From contig NZ_FOMG01000015.1 in the NCBI RefSeq assembly GCF_900112485.1, forward strand, positions 1 through 64,000: DNA of 64,000 nt. Reading direction: 5' to 3'. The stretch's first letter is position 1, and every line of letters starts with the position of its first letter. Below the pieces are notes generated by a model, which was not told the origin of the DNA, ran no database searches, and saw only the letters and a program-made list of their open reading frames with translations. The position numbers and the translations under genes were made by a program. This stretch comes from Clostridium uliginosum (GTDB lineage: Bacteria; Bacillota; Clostridia; Clostridiales; Clostridiaceae). Shown here in pieces: positions 1 to 8,783 of this stretch.

Positions 1-121
1 ATGGGTACAACTTTAAATGTTAGAAACTATTAGCGAAATTTTTCTAGTCTTCTTTAATAAATGTTATTTCTATTTCTTTGTTATTACTTCACTTGGTAAT
101 TCTGAGACAGTCCCTTTAAAT

Positions 122-424
122 TTATAAGATAAATATATTTAATCCATATATGACAAGAACAGAGGATACAGCAACGACAAGTAAATTTTTTTCAAAGTAT
201 GCTAAACATACGGCAACTAAAGTACCTATAGATGAAAATAGCATACTTCCTGTACTATAAAATATGCTTGGAAATGTCATAGCGCCTAAAACAGAGTATG
301 GCATATAACTTAAAAGAGATCTAATAAATACAGATTCTATTTTTTTGTTAAATATAGTTAATGGAATTACTCTAGGAATATAAGTAACTACAGCCATGAT
401 TATTACGCAGATAATTATGTACAT
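122..424 (-). CDS. azlD: AzlD family branched-chain amino-acid transport subunit
   Basis: Small hydrophobic protein of 100 residues with about four membrane segments and the Pro-Arg (IPRVIPL) motif near residue 18 typical of AzlD. In the family it is the small partner of AzlC in exporting branched-chain amino acids and analogues such as azaleucine. Its ATG (422-424 on the minus strand) directly follows the azlC stop codon with no gap, so translation is probably coupled. Length matches the family. The 121 bases to the window edge show no gene. The substrate is inferred from the family only. Confidence 0.85.
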   Translation of the reverse strand: MYIIICVIIMAVVTYIPRVIPLTIFNKKIESVFIRSLLSYMPYSVLGAMTFPSIFYSTGSMLFSSIGTLVAVCLAYFEKNLLVVAVSSVLVIYGLNIFIL

Positions 425-1171
425 TTATAAATCCTCCTTTACTGGAAAAAAATATGCGCCTATTATTGATGCAATAATGGATGACATTATAACAGCAAAA
501 CCACAAGAAACTTTATTTAAATAAGGTACGAACTTAAATAAACAAGAAAAAATTATAGCTATTAATACGACTATAAAGATTGGTTTTGATATTTTCACTT
601 GAGGTATTATTAAAGCTATGAACATAGCATATAAAGCTATACCTAAAGCATCTTGTAATGAATTAGGTAAAATTGTTGTTGTTATAGCCCCTATAAAGGT
701 GCCAAGAGCCCATCCTAAATAAGGCAAAGTTATTATGCCAAGCATGAATTCAGAACTAATATCACCTTCTTCTAGTGAGGCTAAGGTGAATGTTTCATCT
801 GTTATACCAAATGATATTACACATCTTTGAATTAAAGGAATCTTTCTTTGAAGTTTTTGAGAGAGAGAAAGAGACATAAGCATATATCTAATATTTATAA
901 TAAACATTGTTAAAGCTATTTCTAGGTATGAAGCAGTATTAAAAATAAGACCAATACCTGCAAATTGTCCTGCTGATGTTAAATTTGTCATTGAAATTAT
1001 AAGTGCCATAAAAGGGCTAAGACCACCACGTGCAGCCATCATTCCAAAAGTGATAGATACGGAAATATATCCTAAAGCTATTGGAATTCCTTTTTTTAAT
1101 CCAGCTATATAATCGTCTAAATTTCTAATATATTTATTAGTAGTAAGATTTAAATTAATATTTTCTTTCAA
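425..1171 (-). CDS. azlC: AzlC family branched-chain amino-acid permease
   Basis: Integral membrane protein of 248 residues with seven or eight hydrophobic segments. The region around residues 30-75, with GISVSITFGMMAARGG-like character (here GYISVSITFGMMAARGG) followed by SAGQFAG, is the AzlC signature. It forms the large exporter subunit with AzlD, encoded immediately downstream. The start is a TTG at 1169-1171, chosen because GGGGTGA lies five bases upstream of it (1178-1184) and no better start exists. A divergent gene begins at 1381, so the 209-base gap should carry promoters for both; none is clear enough to call. Confidence 0.87.
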   Translation of the reverse strand: MKENINLNLTTNKYIRNLDDYIAGLKKGIPIALGYISVSITFGMMAARGGLSPFMALIISMTNLTSAGQFAGIGLIFNTASYLEIALTMFIINIRYMLMSLSLSQKLQRKIPLIQRCVISFGITDETFTLASLEEGDISSEFMLGIITLPYLGWALGTFIGAITTTILPNSLQDALGIALYAMFIALIIPQVKISKPIFIVVLIAIIFSCLFKFVPYLNKVSCGFAVIMSSIIASIIGAYFFPVKEDL

Positions 1172-1380
1172 ATTGAATCACCCCAAATTTTTTATTAAAT
1201 AAAATTATAACAAACATTTAAATGGAAATATAGGATAATATTTCATTTTATTATATGGAAATTATGATACAAAAATGTAAAAGTCCAACTTAGGGGTGAT
1301 AAATGACATAATTTTAAATATTAACAATAATAATGAATAGAGAATATATATAACTATAATGAATAAGGGGATAGGATATA

Positions 1381-1875
1381 ATGAGAAATGCAATTTCGAA
1401 AAAAGTGATATTAACAGGTATTATTGTTATAACAATAATGAATTTAGCATCAGTATCAGTATCAGCAAAATGGTGTAAAAATAGCAACGATAGCTGGAAT
1501 TATATTGAAGAAAATAATAATCAAAATTCAGAAATAACAGCAGATGAAGCTAGAAATCTTATATTTAAAGAAGACGGCCAACATGTTTATGCTGTGATGA
1601 ATAATAATTCAGTAGTTAGCGGTACAGCAAAGCTTATATTTGATACTAATATATCAATGGATATAATAAATAAAATTAAAGAGCAATGGGAAATGCCAAC
1701 TTCAGAAGAACTGTATTCTTTTGATATTGTTGATGATTACTGCGAATTAGAACATTATTATGTGGGGAGATATAGTAAAAATGTTTATAGAACTGGCAAT
1801 CAAGGTGGCTTAACAGTATATTTAATGGTGGATAATAATGTAGTTAAAGAATATCCTTGGATAGGCCTAAAATAG
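1381..1875 (+). CDS. Secreted protein of unknown function
   Basis: Protein of 164 residues not recognised as a family. Residues 1-29 form a clear signal peptide: a short basic start, a hydrophobic stretch (VILTGIIVITIMNL) and a probable cleavage site after SVSVSA. The mature part is hydrophilic, rich in Asn, Asp and Tyr, with a TADEARNLI helix early on and no cysteine pattern beyond single residues. GGGGATAGG precedes the ATG by about six bases. A strong terminator follows at 1915, so it is probably a single-gene unit. The function is unknown. Confidence 0.75.
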   Translation: MRNAISKKVILTGIIVITIMNLASVSVSAKWCKNSNDSWNYIEENNNQNSEITADEARNLIFKEDGQHVYAVMNNNSVVSGTAKLIFDTNISMDIINKIKEQWEMPTSEELYSFDIVDDYCELEHYYVGRYSKNVYRTGNQGGLTVYLMVDNNVVKEYPWIGLK

Positions 1876-1914
1876 ATTATTTATTTGGAGATGCCTTATA
1901 GTAATAGTAAGTTA

Positions 1915-1948
1915 AAAATCACGCAAAAATAGTTGCGTGATTTTTTTA
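1915..1948 (+). terminator. Rho-independent terminator after the secreted-protein gene
   Basis: A perfect 10-base stem (1917-1926 pairing with 1933-1942, AATCACGCAA / TTGCGTGATT) with a six-base loop runs into seven T residues. Confidence 0.85.
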
Positions 1949-1956
1949 TAGTTAGT

Positions 1957-2096
1957 AAGGCGCATTCAAAAAAATAATAGAGCAGTATGTCGGTAAATTT
2001 AGTTAATAGCTGGCTATTAACTTGAACTTGCCTTCTTACCCTTGTAACAAATATACGATGCATCTTTGGTCTATTATTTTCTTTTATGTGCCTAAA
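1957..2096. repeat. Dispersed palindromic repeat, long copy
   Basis: The left arm starts AAGGCGCATTCAAAAAAATA and the right arm ends TTATTTTCTTTTATGTGCC, an imperfect inverted repeat. The interior holds a perfect 10-base hairpin (2001-2010 with 2013-2022). It also holds ACAAATATACGATGCATC, which recurs almost exactly in the copy at 44769. This is one of about 20 copies in the window, all between genes. Function unknown; it resembles a small non-autonomous element or an RNA-structure repeat. Confidence 0.75.
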
Positions 2097-2156
2097 GCAT
2101 TTTTTTATTAAATATAAATAATATATATTATAGATAATAAATTGGGGGAAAGATTA

Positions 2157-2441
2157 ATGGATTTAGTACTAGTATTTTTAATTACAGCAATGGTTATTTG
2201 GAAGAGTGTATATACAATTAGTTTAATAGTAAAATTTTCAAAGCAAAAAAATAAAAAAGAAAAGTGGATTAATATAATATTGTTTAATGCGTATATAATA
2301 TATTTTTATTTTTTATTTAAGGCTGCTATGAATTCGATAACTTCTCCACTTGAGGGGCCTATTTGGTTAATTATAATTTTTATAATCCTTTTATTTGGTA
2401 ACCTATTATATGATTTTAAAAATGGTAAATTAGATAATTAG
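2157..2441 (+). CDS. Small membrane protein of unknown function
   Basis: Protein of 94 residues with three predicted membrane segments: the N-terminus (LVLVFLITAMVIWK), a central segment, and a C-terminal WLIIIFIILLFGNLLY segment. The ATG at 2157 is preferred over the in-frame TTG at 2142 because the ribosome site GGGGGAAAG lies between them. No family recognised. It sits between a palindromic repeat and the mraZ promoter region and shows no operon link to either side. Confidence 0.6.
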   Translation: MDLVLVFLITAMVIWKSVYTISLIVKFSKQKNKKEKWINIILFNAYIIYFYFLFKAAMNSITSPLEGPIWLIIIFIILLFGNLLYDFKNGKLDN

Positions 2442-2537
2442 GATAAAAATTAGTTTATATATTAAAAAAAGTTTAATTAAATAAAAAAAACTTAATATTA
2501 GGAAGGAAATAAAGCATTTTTATAGAATAAATATAGT

Positions 2538-2564
2538 AAAGTGGTGTAAAGTGGTGTAAAGTGG
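2538..2564 (+). promoter_or_regulatory. Three tandem MraZ boxes upstream of mraZ
   Basis: Three AAAGTGG heptamers at 2538, 2548 and 2558 are separated by three-base spacers. A triple repeat of this form is the known MraZ binding site in Mollicutes, and similar GTGG repeats are bound in other bacteria. Its position about 50 bases before mraZ supports autoregulation of the dcw operon. Confidence 0.85.
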
Positions 2565-2615
2565 TTTGAAATAGAGGTTAAAATACTGTAAATTATTAAG
2601 GTAGGAGCTAGAACA

Positions 2616-3044
2616 ATGTTTATTGGAGAATATCAACATTCATTAGATTCAAAAAATAGAATTATTGTTCCAGCTAAACTGAGAGAAGGCCTTGGTGATA
2701 AATTTGTTATAACTAAAGGACTTGATGGATGTTTATATGCTTACCCACTTAATGAATGGGAAATTTTAGAAAATAAGCTAAAAACTTTACCTTTAACTAA
2801 TAAAGATGCTAGATCTTTTGTAAGATTCTTTTTTTCTGGAGCCTTTGTGATTGAGCTAGACAAGCAATGTAGAGGATTAATTCCACAAAATTTAAAAGAA
2901 TACGCAGAAATAGAAAAGGACATAGTAAGTATTGGAGTACTATCTAGAGTTGAGATATGGAGTAAGACAAAGTGGATTAAATACAATGAATCAAATATTG
3001 ATTTTGATTCAATAGCAGAAAAAATGAATGATTTAGGAATATAA
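2616..3044 (+). CDS. mraZ: Transcriptional regulator MraZ
   Basis: Protein of 142 residues, the usual length, made of two AbrB/SpoVT-like half-domains. Each has the DxxxR signature: D11-R15 (DSKNR) followed by IIVPAKLR, and D82-R86 (DKQCR) followed by GLIPQNL. MraZ forms a ring that binds repeats in its own promoter and controls the division and cell-wall operon; three such boxes lie just upstream. GGAG at about 2603 sets the ATG. It is the first gene of the dcw run, with rsmH starting 12 bases after its stop. Confidence 0.97.
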   Translation: MFIGEYQHSLDSKNRIIVPAKLREGLGDKFVITKGLDGCLYAYPLNEWEILENKLKTLPLTNKDARSFVRFFFSGAFVIELDKQCRGLIPQNLKEYAEIEKDIVSIGVLSRVEIWSKTKWIKYNESNIDFDSIAEKMNDLGI

Positions 3045-3056
3045 GGAGTTTTTATT

Positions 3057-3989
3057 ATGGAATTTAAACATGTTTCGGTTTTATTAAATGAGTGCATAGA
3101 TGCATTAGACATAAAAGAAAGTGGGATTTACGTAGACTGCACATTAGGTGGAGCAGGTCATTCATCTCATATATTAGAACATTTATCAAAGGAAGGATTA
3201 TTGATAGGAATTGATCAAGACAGTGATGCATTAAAAGCAGCAAAAGAAAGATTAAAAGATTTTGATAATGTAAAGTATGTGCATAGAAATTTTTATAATA
3301 TAGATAGTATTTTAGAAAATTTAGACATACCTAAGGTTGATGGAATTTTAATGGACCTTGGAGTATCATCTTATCAACTTGATGAAGGAGAAAGAGGATT
3401 TAGTTATATGAAAGATGCTCCTTTAGATATGAGAATGAATAGAGATGATGATTTTTCAGCTTATGAAATTGTAAATACATATAGTGAAGAAAAGCTATAT
3501 AAAATAATAAAGGACTATGGGGAAGAACGATTTGCAAAAAGAATTGCAAATTGTATAGTAAACAGAAGAATAGAAAAGCCAGTAGAAACGACTATGGAAT
3601 TAGTAGATATTATTAAGGCTGCGATTCCAGCAAAAGCTAGGAGAGAAGGTCCTCATCCAGCAAAGAGAACTTTTCAAGCTATTAGAATAGAAGTTAATTC
3701 AGAGCTTCAAATATTAAACAAAACTATTGAAGATGGAGTAAGTAGATTGAATTCTGGAGGAAGAATGGCTATTATAACTTTCCATTCACTAGAAGATAGA
3801 ATAGTAAAGCTAAAATTTAGAGAATTACAAAATCCATGTACTTGTCCACGAGAATTTCCTATTTGTGCTTGTGGAAAGACACCAAGCGTTAAGCTTATAT
3901 CTAGAAAAGGGATTGAACCTACTAAAGAAGAGGTTGAAGAAAATCCAAGAAGTAGAAGTGCAAAACTTAGAGTCATTGAGAAATTATAA
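3057..3989 (+). CDS. rsmH: 16S rRNA (cytosine-1402-N4) methyltransferase RsmH
   Basis: Protein of 310 residues that uses S-adenosylmethionine to methylate N4 of C1402 in the decoding centre of 16S rRNA. The binding loop [11 protein letters not shown] lies near residues 24-34. [18 protein letters not shown] and the conserved [12 protein letters not shown] segment identify the family. AAGGAG at the end of mraZ gives the start. It is the normal second gene of the dcw operon. Old name mraW. Confidence 0.97.
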   Translation: MEFKHVSVLLNECIDALDIKESGIYVDCTLGGAGHSSHILEHLSKEGLLIGIDQDSDALKAAKERLKDFDNVKYVHRNFYNIDSILENLDIPKVDGILMDLGVSSYQLDEGERGFSYMKDAPLDMRMNRDDDFSAYEIVNTYSEEKLYKIIKDYGEERFAKRIANCIVNRRIEKPVETTMELVDIIKAAIPAKARREGPHPAKRTFQAIRIEVNSELQILNKTIEDGVSRLNSGGRMAIITFHSLEDRIVKLKFRELQNPCTCPREFPICACGKTPSVKLISRKGIEPTKEEVEENPRSRSAKLRVIEKL

Positions 3990-4034
3990 AAATAATTTTT
4001 ATTATGTTATAAATTAAGCAGGGATGTGAATAAA

Positions 4035-4475
4035 TTGGCGGGAAGAGAATATGATTATATAAAAGGCAATACAGTAGTAAAACCATCAAGAAAAAGTGTA
4101 GTAACTAAGCCAAAGAAAAAACAATCAGATTTACAACGAGTTAAAAAAAGTAAAAACAAAAGAGTAAAGAATGAAACGATAGAGACAAGAAAAAGTACAC
4201 TTATGATATCAATAGTCATATTATCTTTAGGGATTTTTGTTATTGGAGGAGATGCCAAGGTTTATAATATGCAAAAGAAAGTAACGGATGTAAGTACTCA
4301 AATCAGTAGTGCTCAAGAAACAAATGAAGCATTAAAGGTTAAACTTTTAAAGTTTGGATCTTTGGAAAATATTAAAAAAAATTCTGAAGAAAAACTATCT
4401 ATGATAGTACCAACTAAAAAGGATATAGCCAAAATTGATTTTTCAGAAAATTATTTTGAGAATGTTAGAAAATAA
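4035..4475 (+). CDS. ftsL: Cell-division protein FtsL
   Basis: Bitopic protein of about 147 residues. It has a strongly basic cytoplasmic region (residues 15-50, many Lys), one membrane segment (about 54-72, TLMISIVILSLGIFVIGG), then an extracytoplasmic coiled coil (VYNMQKKVTDVSTQIS). FtsL joins FtsQ/DivIB and DivIC at the septum. Position after rsmH and topology support the call because FtsL sequences are poorly conserved. TTG at 4035 is preferred because AGGGATGTGA precedes it; a GTG at 4026 would overlap that site and add three residues. Confidence 0.85.
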   Translation: MAGREYDYIKGNTVVKPSRKSVVTKPKKKQSDLQRVKKSKNKRVKNETIETRKSTLMISIVILSLGIFVIGGDAKVYNMQKKVTDVSTQISSAQETNEALKVKLLKFGSLENIKKNSEEKLSMIVPTKKDIAKIDFSENYFENVRK

Positions 4476-4628
4476 TGATTCTGATGGAAATAAAGTGAAA
4501 TAGAGCTATTTTCGAAATCTATGGATGCTCTTAAATAATTGTGCATCCTACTTGCTTTTATCTGATAGCTAGAATTTGTAACACTACAATACTGTTAAGA
4601 AGGAAATCATTGCTGCCAGTAATTGCAT

Positions 4629-4650
4629 AAGGCATCTTCGAAAAAATAAC
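4629..4650. repeat. Half copy of the dispersed palindromic repeat
   Basis: AAGGCATCTTCGAAAAAATA matches the left arm of the GCATCTTC variant of the repeat. The ftsL to PBP gap (4476-4687) is otherwise without recognisable features. Confidence 0.5.
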
Positions 4651-4687
4651 TTGATCTAAAAGAGAACTTAGATGGGGGAATTAGATA

Positions 4688-6955
4688 TTGAGGAAACCAA
4701 ATTATAAAGATAGAGCAAAAATGCGAAAGAGAATGACAATTGTAATAGGCGGATTGACATGTGTTTTTGTATTGCTGACTATGAGATTATCTTACATAAT
4801 GATAGCAAAGAGGCAGGAATATGCAGCACGAGCAGAAGAACAATGGACAAGTGAAGTAAAGATAGATGCAAGAAGAGGAAGAGTTCTAGATAGGAATGGG
4901 AAGGAACTAGCTGTATCAGCAAATGTTTATAGAATTGACTTTGATTTAAATTCTATTAGATCATATTTATCTAGAGATTTAACTAAATTATCAAAAGATA
5001 GTATAGAAAAATTAAGAGGGATTGGGTTATCAATAAAAGAAGGACAAAAAAATTTAACAACAGATGATATCGCACCTCTAATTGCAAAGGCTTTAGATTT
5101 AGATGTAGCAAAGGTTAAGGATAAACTTGAAACTAAATTGCCAAGTGGAGCAGATGCTGGATCAGCAACACTTATAAGAAGAATAGAAAAGGATGCGGCA
5201 GATAAGATAAGAGAGTTAAACATAAGTGGGATTTTAGTATCTCCAGATACAAAGAGATATTATCCAAATAATAATTTCTTATCGCATGTACTTGGAAGTA
5301 CTAATGTTGATGGACAAGGGCTAACAGGAATAGAGCTTCAATATAATAGTTATTTATCAGGAGTGCCTGGAATGAAAATTGCAGAACTTGATAGAAATAG
5401 TGGGGAATTGCCTTATACAATTTCTCAATTCACACCACCAGTAGATGGTAAGGACATTACATTAACAATTGATGAAAATATTCAATTTTTTGCAGAAAAG
5501 GCAGTAGAACAAGCATATAAAGATAATAATGCTAAGGCAGCTTCAATATTAGTTATGGATCCTAAAACTGGAGAAGTTCTAGCTATGGCTAATAAACCGG
5601 ATTTTAATCCTAATACCCCATATGAGGGAGCAGAAAATTTTGAAGGCGCAAATCAATCTGAAAAGGTACAAAAAATGTGGAGAAATAGATTGGTTAACGA
5701 TACATTTGAGCCTGGTTCAATTTTTAAGGTAGTGACAGCAATTACTGGATTAGAAGAAAAAATTGTAACTAAGGATACAGACTTCACTTGTGGTGGTGGA
5801 CTCAAATTTGGAAATCGTACAATTAAATGTTGGAAAACTCAAGGTCATGGAGCAGAAAAATTTCCGGATATAATTCAAAATTCATGTAATGTTGGATTTA
5901 TGAAACTAGGAGAAATGATAGGAAAAGAAAAACTATGTGAATATATTGAAAAGTTTGGTTTTGGAAAAGTTAGTGGAATTGATTTACCAGGTGAAGCAAA
6001 GGGAATAGTTAAAAGTGTAGATAAAATTTCAGAAACTGATCTTGCAACTATAGCGTTTGGACAAACTAATACTGTAAACTCAGTTCAATATATGACTGCA
6101 CTTGATGCAATTGCAAATGGAGGAAGCTTAATTCAACCTCATGTTATGAAAGAAGTTACTCATAATGATGAGAGTGGTGTTAAAATTATTGATGATAAAT
6201 TTACTCCTAAGACTCAGCAAGTAGCAAGTGCAGAGAAGACAGCAGAACTTAGAACTTATCTTGAAAGAGTTGTTACAGGCGGTTCTGGTGCAGGAACATT
6301 TATGGAAGGATATCACATTGGTGGTAAGACAGGTACAGCTCAAAAGGTTAATCCTGAAAATGGTACGTATGCATCAGGTAAATATATATCTTCTTTTGTT
6401 GGTATGGCACCAGTTGATGATCCTCGAATTACAATAATGGTAACAGTAGATGAGCCAAGCAATGGATCGTATTATGCAGGACAAGTATGTACACCACCTG
6501 CTAAGATGTTATTTACAGATATTTTCAATTATCTTGATAGTAAATTTTCTAAGGAGAATTCAAGCCAAATATCAAGAGACGTTGTAATTCCAGAAGTAAG
6601 AGGAATGAAACTAGATGAAGCTAAAAAGGTTTTAAAAGAAGCAAAATTAGATTTTGTTTTAGATGAATCAGGAGATACAGTTTTAAATATAAATCCATAT
6701 CCAGGATATGTAGTAAAAGAAGGAGCAAAAATAAATCTTTACACAGGAAATAATGGGTCTTATAATAAAAATGTTGTTATGCCAGATGTTAGGGGATATT
6801 CCAAAGAAGATGTATATAAGTTGTTAAATAGTCTTGGAATAGTTTCAGTTTTTGAAGGCGATGGAATGGTAGTAGGACAGAACATTGATCAAGGGGAAGT
6901 TATAACTAAAGGAACATCAGTTAAGTTAACTTTAAAGTCAGATTATAAAGATTAG
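4688..6955 (+). CDS. spoVD: Class B penicillin-binding protein (SpoVD / PBP2B type) with two PASTA domains
   Basis: Transpeptidase of 755 residues that crosslinks septal or spore peptidoglycan. One N-terminal membrane anchor (about 16-38) is followed by the dimerisation domain. The catalytic domain has SxxK at S344-K347 (SIFK), SxN at 399-401 (SCN) and KTGT at 547-550. Two PASTA domains follow (about 631-687 and 694-750). Bacillus has two tandem genes here, division pbpB with two PASTA domains and sporulation spoVD with one. This window has a single gene, so one protein may do both jobs. The start is TTG with GGGGGA nine bases upstream. The symbol follows common clostridial usage; the division role is equally likely. 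Confidence 0.9.
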   Translation: MRKPNYKDRAKMRKRMTIVIGGLTCVFVLLTMRLSYIMIAKRQEYAARAEEQWTSEVKIDARRGRVLDRNGKELAVSANVYRIDFDLNSIRSYLSRDLTKLSKDSIEKLRGIGLSIKEGQKNLTTDDIAPLIAKALDLDVAKVKDKLETKLPSGADAGSATLIRRIEKDAADKIRELNISGILVSPDTKRYYPNNNFLSHVLGSTNVDGQGLTGIELQYNSYLSGVPGMKIAELDRNSGELPYTISQFTPPVDGKDITLTIDENIQFFAEKAVEQAYKDNNAKAASILVMDPKTGEVLAMANKPDFNPNTPYEGAENFEGANQSEKVQKMWRNRLVNDTFEPGSIFKVVTAITGLEEKIVTKDTDFTCGGGLKFGNRTIKCWKTQGHGAEKFPDIIQNSCNVGFMKLGEMIGKEKLCEYIEKFGFGKVSGIDLPGEAKGIVKSVDKISETDLATIAFGQTNTVNSVQYMTALDAIANGGSLIQPHVMKEVTHNDESGVKIIDDKFTPKTQQVASAEKTAELRTYLERVVTGGSGAGTFMEGYHIGGKTGTAQKVNPENGTYASGKYISSFVGMAPVDDPRITIMVTVDEPSNGSYYAGQVCTPPAKMLFTDIFNYLDSKFSKENSSQISRDVVIPEVRGMKLDEAKKVLKEAKLDFVLDESGDTVLNINPYPGYVVKEGAKINLYTGNNGSYNKNVVMPDVRGYSKEDVYKLLNSLGIVSVFEGDGMVVGQNIDQGEVITKGTSVKLTLKSDYKD

Positions 6956-6956
6956 G

Positions 6957-7106
6957 CTGTTATTTTTTCATGTGTCTTATTAAACAAATATTTATCTGTA
7001 TTATTATTTTCCTTTGAATGTTTAAGTAAAGTACTAGCATGTGGGTTTTTGCCCACATGCTAAATTATTGTAAAAGAGAAATAAGGCACATTCAAAAAAA
7101 TAGGTA
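6957..7106. repeat. Inside-out palindromic repeat halves around a perfect hairpin
   Basis: A right-arm half (TTATTTTTTCATGTGTCTTA, about 6960-6981) comes first and a left-arm half (AAGGCACATTCAAAAAAATA) at 7083, the reverse of the usual order. Between them lies a perfect hairpin of 11 to 12 bases, TAGCATGTGGG at 7035-7045 with CCCACATGCTA at 7052-7062. The hairpin has no T run after it, so it is not a classical terminator. Confidence 0.6.
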
Positions 7107-7151
7107 TTTAAAAAAACATAGTAAGCATATTATTTAAGGAGATGATTAAAA

Positions 7152-8609
7152 ATGAACCTTAAAGATATTTTAAAAGGAATAAATTATAAGGTTATACAAG
7201 GAAGTTTAGACAAGGAAATAGTATCAATAAATTATGATAGTAGAGAAATTAAGAAGTCAGATGTTTTTGTTTGTATAAAAGGATATGCAACAGATGGGCA
7301 TAAGTATATTCAAAAAGCAATAGAAAATGGAGCTAAGGCAATTGTTATTCAAGATAATATAGAGATTTCAGATAAGAATGTATCAATTATTAAACTTGAT
7401 GACACAAGAAAAGCTTTGGCACTTATGGCAATAAACTATTATGATAATCCTAGCAAAAAAATGAAGATGATAGGTATAACTGGTACTAACGGAAAGACAA
7501 CTACAGCATTTATGATAAAATCAATTTTAGAAGCTAATGGGAAAAAGGTTGGGCTTATAGGAACAATAGCTAATTATATAGGAAAAGAAGAAATTCATAC
7601 TGAAAGAACTACTCCAGAATCATTAGAACTTCAAGCATTATTTAGTAATATGGTAGATAAAGGTGTAGAGTACTGCGTAATGGAAGTATCTTCTCACTCA
7701 TTAGAACTAGATAGAGTTTATGGAATTGAGTTTGAAGTTGGAATTTTCACTAATTTAACTAGAGATCATTTAGATTTTCATAAAACATTTGATAATTATT
7801 ATAAAGCTAAATTTAAGTTGTTTAAAAGAAGCAGTATAAGAATTATTAATTTTGACGATAATTATGGAAAACAAGTAATTAAAGATTTGAATGATTTACA
7901 TGCAAATAACATATATACATTTTCTATAAAAGAAGATGCGGATTTTAAAGCATTTGATGAAAAAATGGGAAGTAAGAATATAAGCTTTAAAGTAAATTTA
8001 AAAGAAAATGAAGAGTTCATTTTATCAATTCCAGGTGAATATAATATTTATAATGCATTAGGTGCTATAGGAGCATGCCATAAGTTAAATATACCAGTTT
8101 CATGTATCAAAGAAGGAATTAATAAAGTTATAGTCCCAGGAAGATGTGAAAGAGCTGTGGTAGAATATAATTTACCTTATGATATAATCATAGATTATGC
8201 TCATACTCCTGATGGATTAGATAATATACTAAAAACAGCAAGAGGATTTACAGAAGGAAGATTAATTGCAGTATTTGGATGCGGTGGGGATAGAGATAAG
8301 GTGAAACGACCACAAATGGGAAAAATAGGAACAGAAATTGCAGATATTTCTATAATAACATCAGATAATCCTAGAACAGAAAAACCAATGGATATTATAA
8401 AAGATGTTGAATCTGGAATTGAAAAGGATAATTATATAATAATAGAAAATAGAAAAGAAGCTATAAAAAAAGCTATAGATATTGCAAAAGAAAATGATGT
8501 TATAGTTATTGCTGGTAAGGGACATGAAACATATCAAATATTAAAAGATAAGACTATACATTTTGATGAACGAGAAGTTATAAAAGAAATTTTAGACATT
8601 GTAAAATAA
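7152..8609 (+). CDS. murE: UDP-MurNAc-L-Ala-D-Glu:meso-DAP ligase MurE
   Basis: ATP-dependent ligase of 485 residues that adds the third amino acid to the UDP-MurNAc peptide in the cytoplasm. The ATP loop GTNGKTT lies at 111-117. The DNPR motif at 405-408, which selects meso-diaminopimelate over lysine, is intact, so the wall is expected to be DAP type. The presence of dapF downstream agrees. YYKAKFKLF near 217-225 contains the lysine normally carbamylated. AAGGAGATGA precedes the ATG. Confidence 0.97.
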   Translation: MNLKDILKGINYKVIQGSLDKEIVSINYDSREIKKSDVFVCIKGYATDGHKYIQKAIENGAKAIVIQDNIEISDKNVSIIKLDDTRKALALMAINYYDNPSKKMKMIGITGTNGKTTTAFMIKSILEANGKKVGLIGTIANYIGKEEIHTERTTPESLELQALFSNMVDKGVEYCVMEVSSHSLELDRVYGIEFEVGIFTNLTRDHLDFHKTFDNYYKAKFKLFKRSSIRIINFDDNYGKQVIKDLNDLHANNIYTFSIKEDADFKAFDEKMGSKNISFKVNLKENEEFILSIPGEYNIYNALGAIGACHKLNIPVSCIKEGINKVIVPGRCERAVVEYNLPYDIIIDYAHTPDGLDNILKTARGFTEGRLIAVFGCGGDRDKVKRPQMGKIGTEIADISIITSDNPRTEKPMDIIKDVESGIEKDNYIIIENRKEAIKKAIDIAKENDVIVIAGKGHETYQILKDKTIHFDEREVIKEILDIVK

Positions 8610-8624
8610 AGAACTAATTAAAAA

Positions 8625-8760
8625 TTCTTAGGATTTTTTGAATGCTACAAGGAAGTGAAGGTAGTTAATACTGCTGTTATTAGTTACATTTTTTTAAGTA
8701 GTATAGTTACAAAAAAGACAAGAAGACTTATTAGTTATTTATTTGAAGATGCCTAAGATG
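8625..8760. repeat. Dispersed palindromic repeat, GCATCTTC variant
   Basis: The left end TCTTAGG... and the right end TTTGAAGATGCCTAAGA form imperfect inverted ends of about 15 bases. The interior is AT-rich. It fills almost the whole murE-murF gap. Confidence 0.55.
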
Positions 8761-8783
8761 ATAAATAAGAGGTGGAATAAGCT

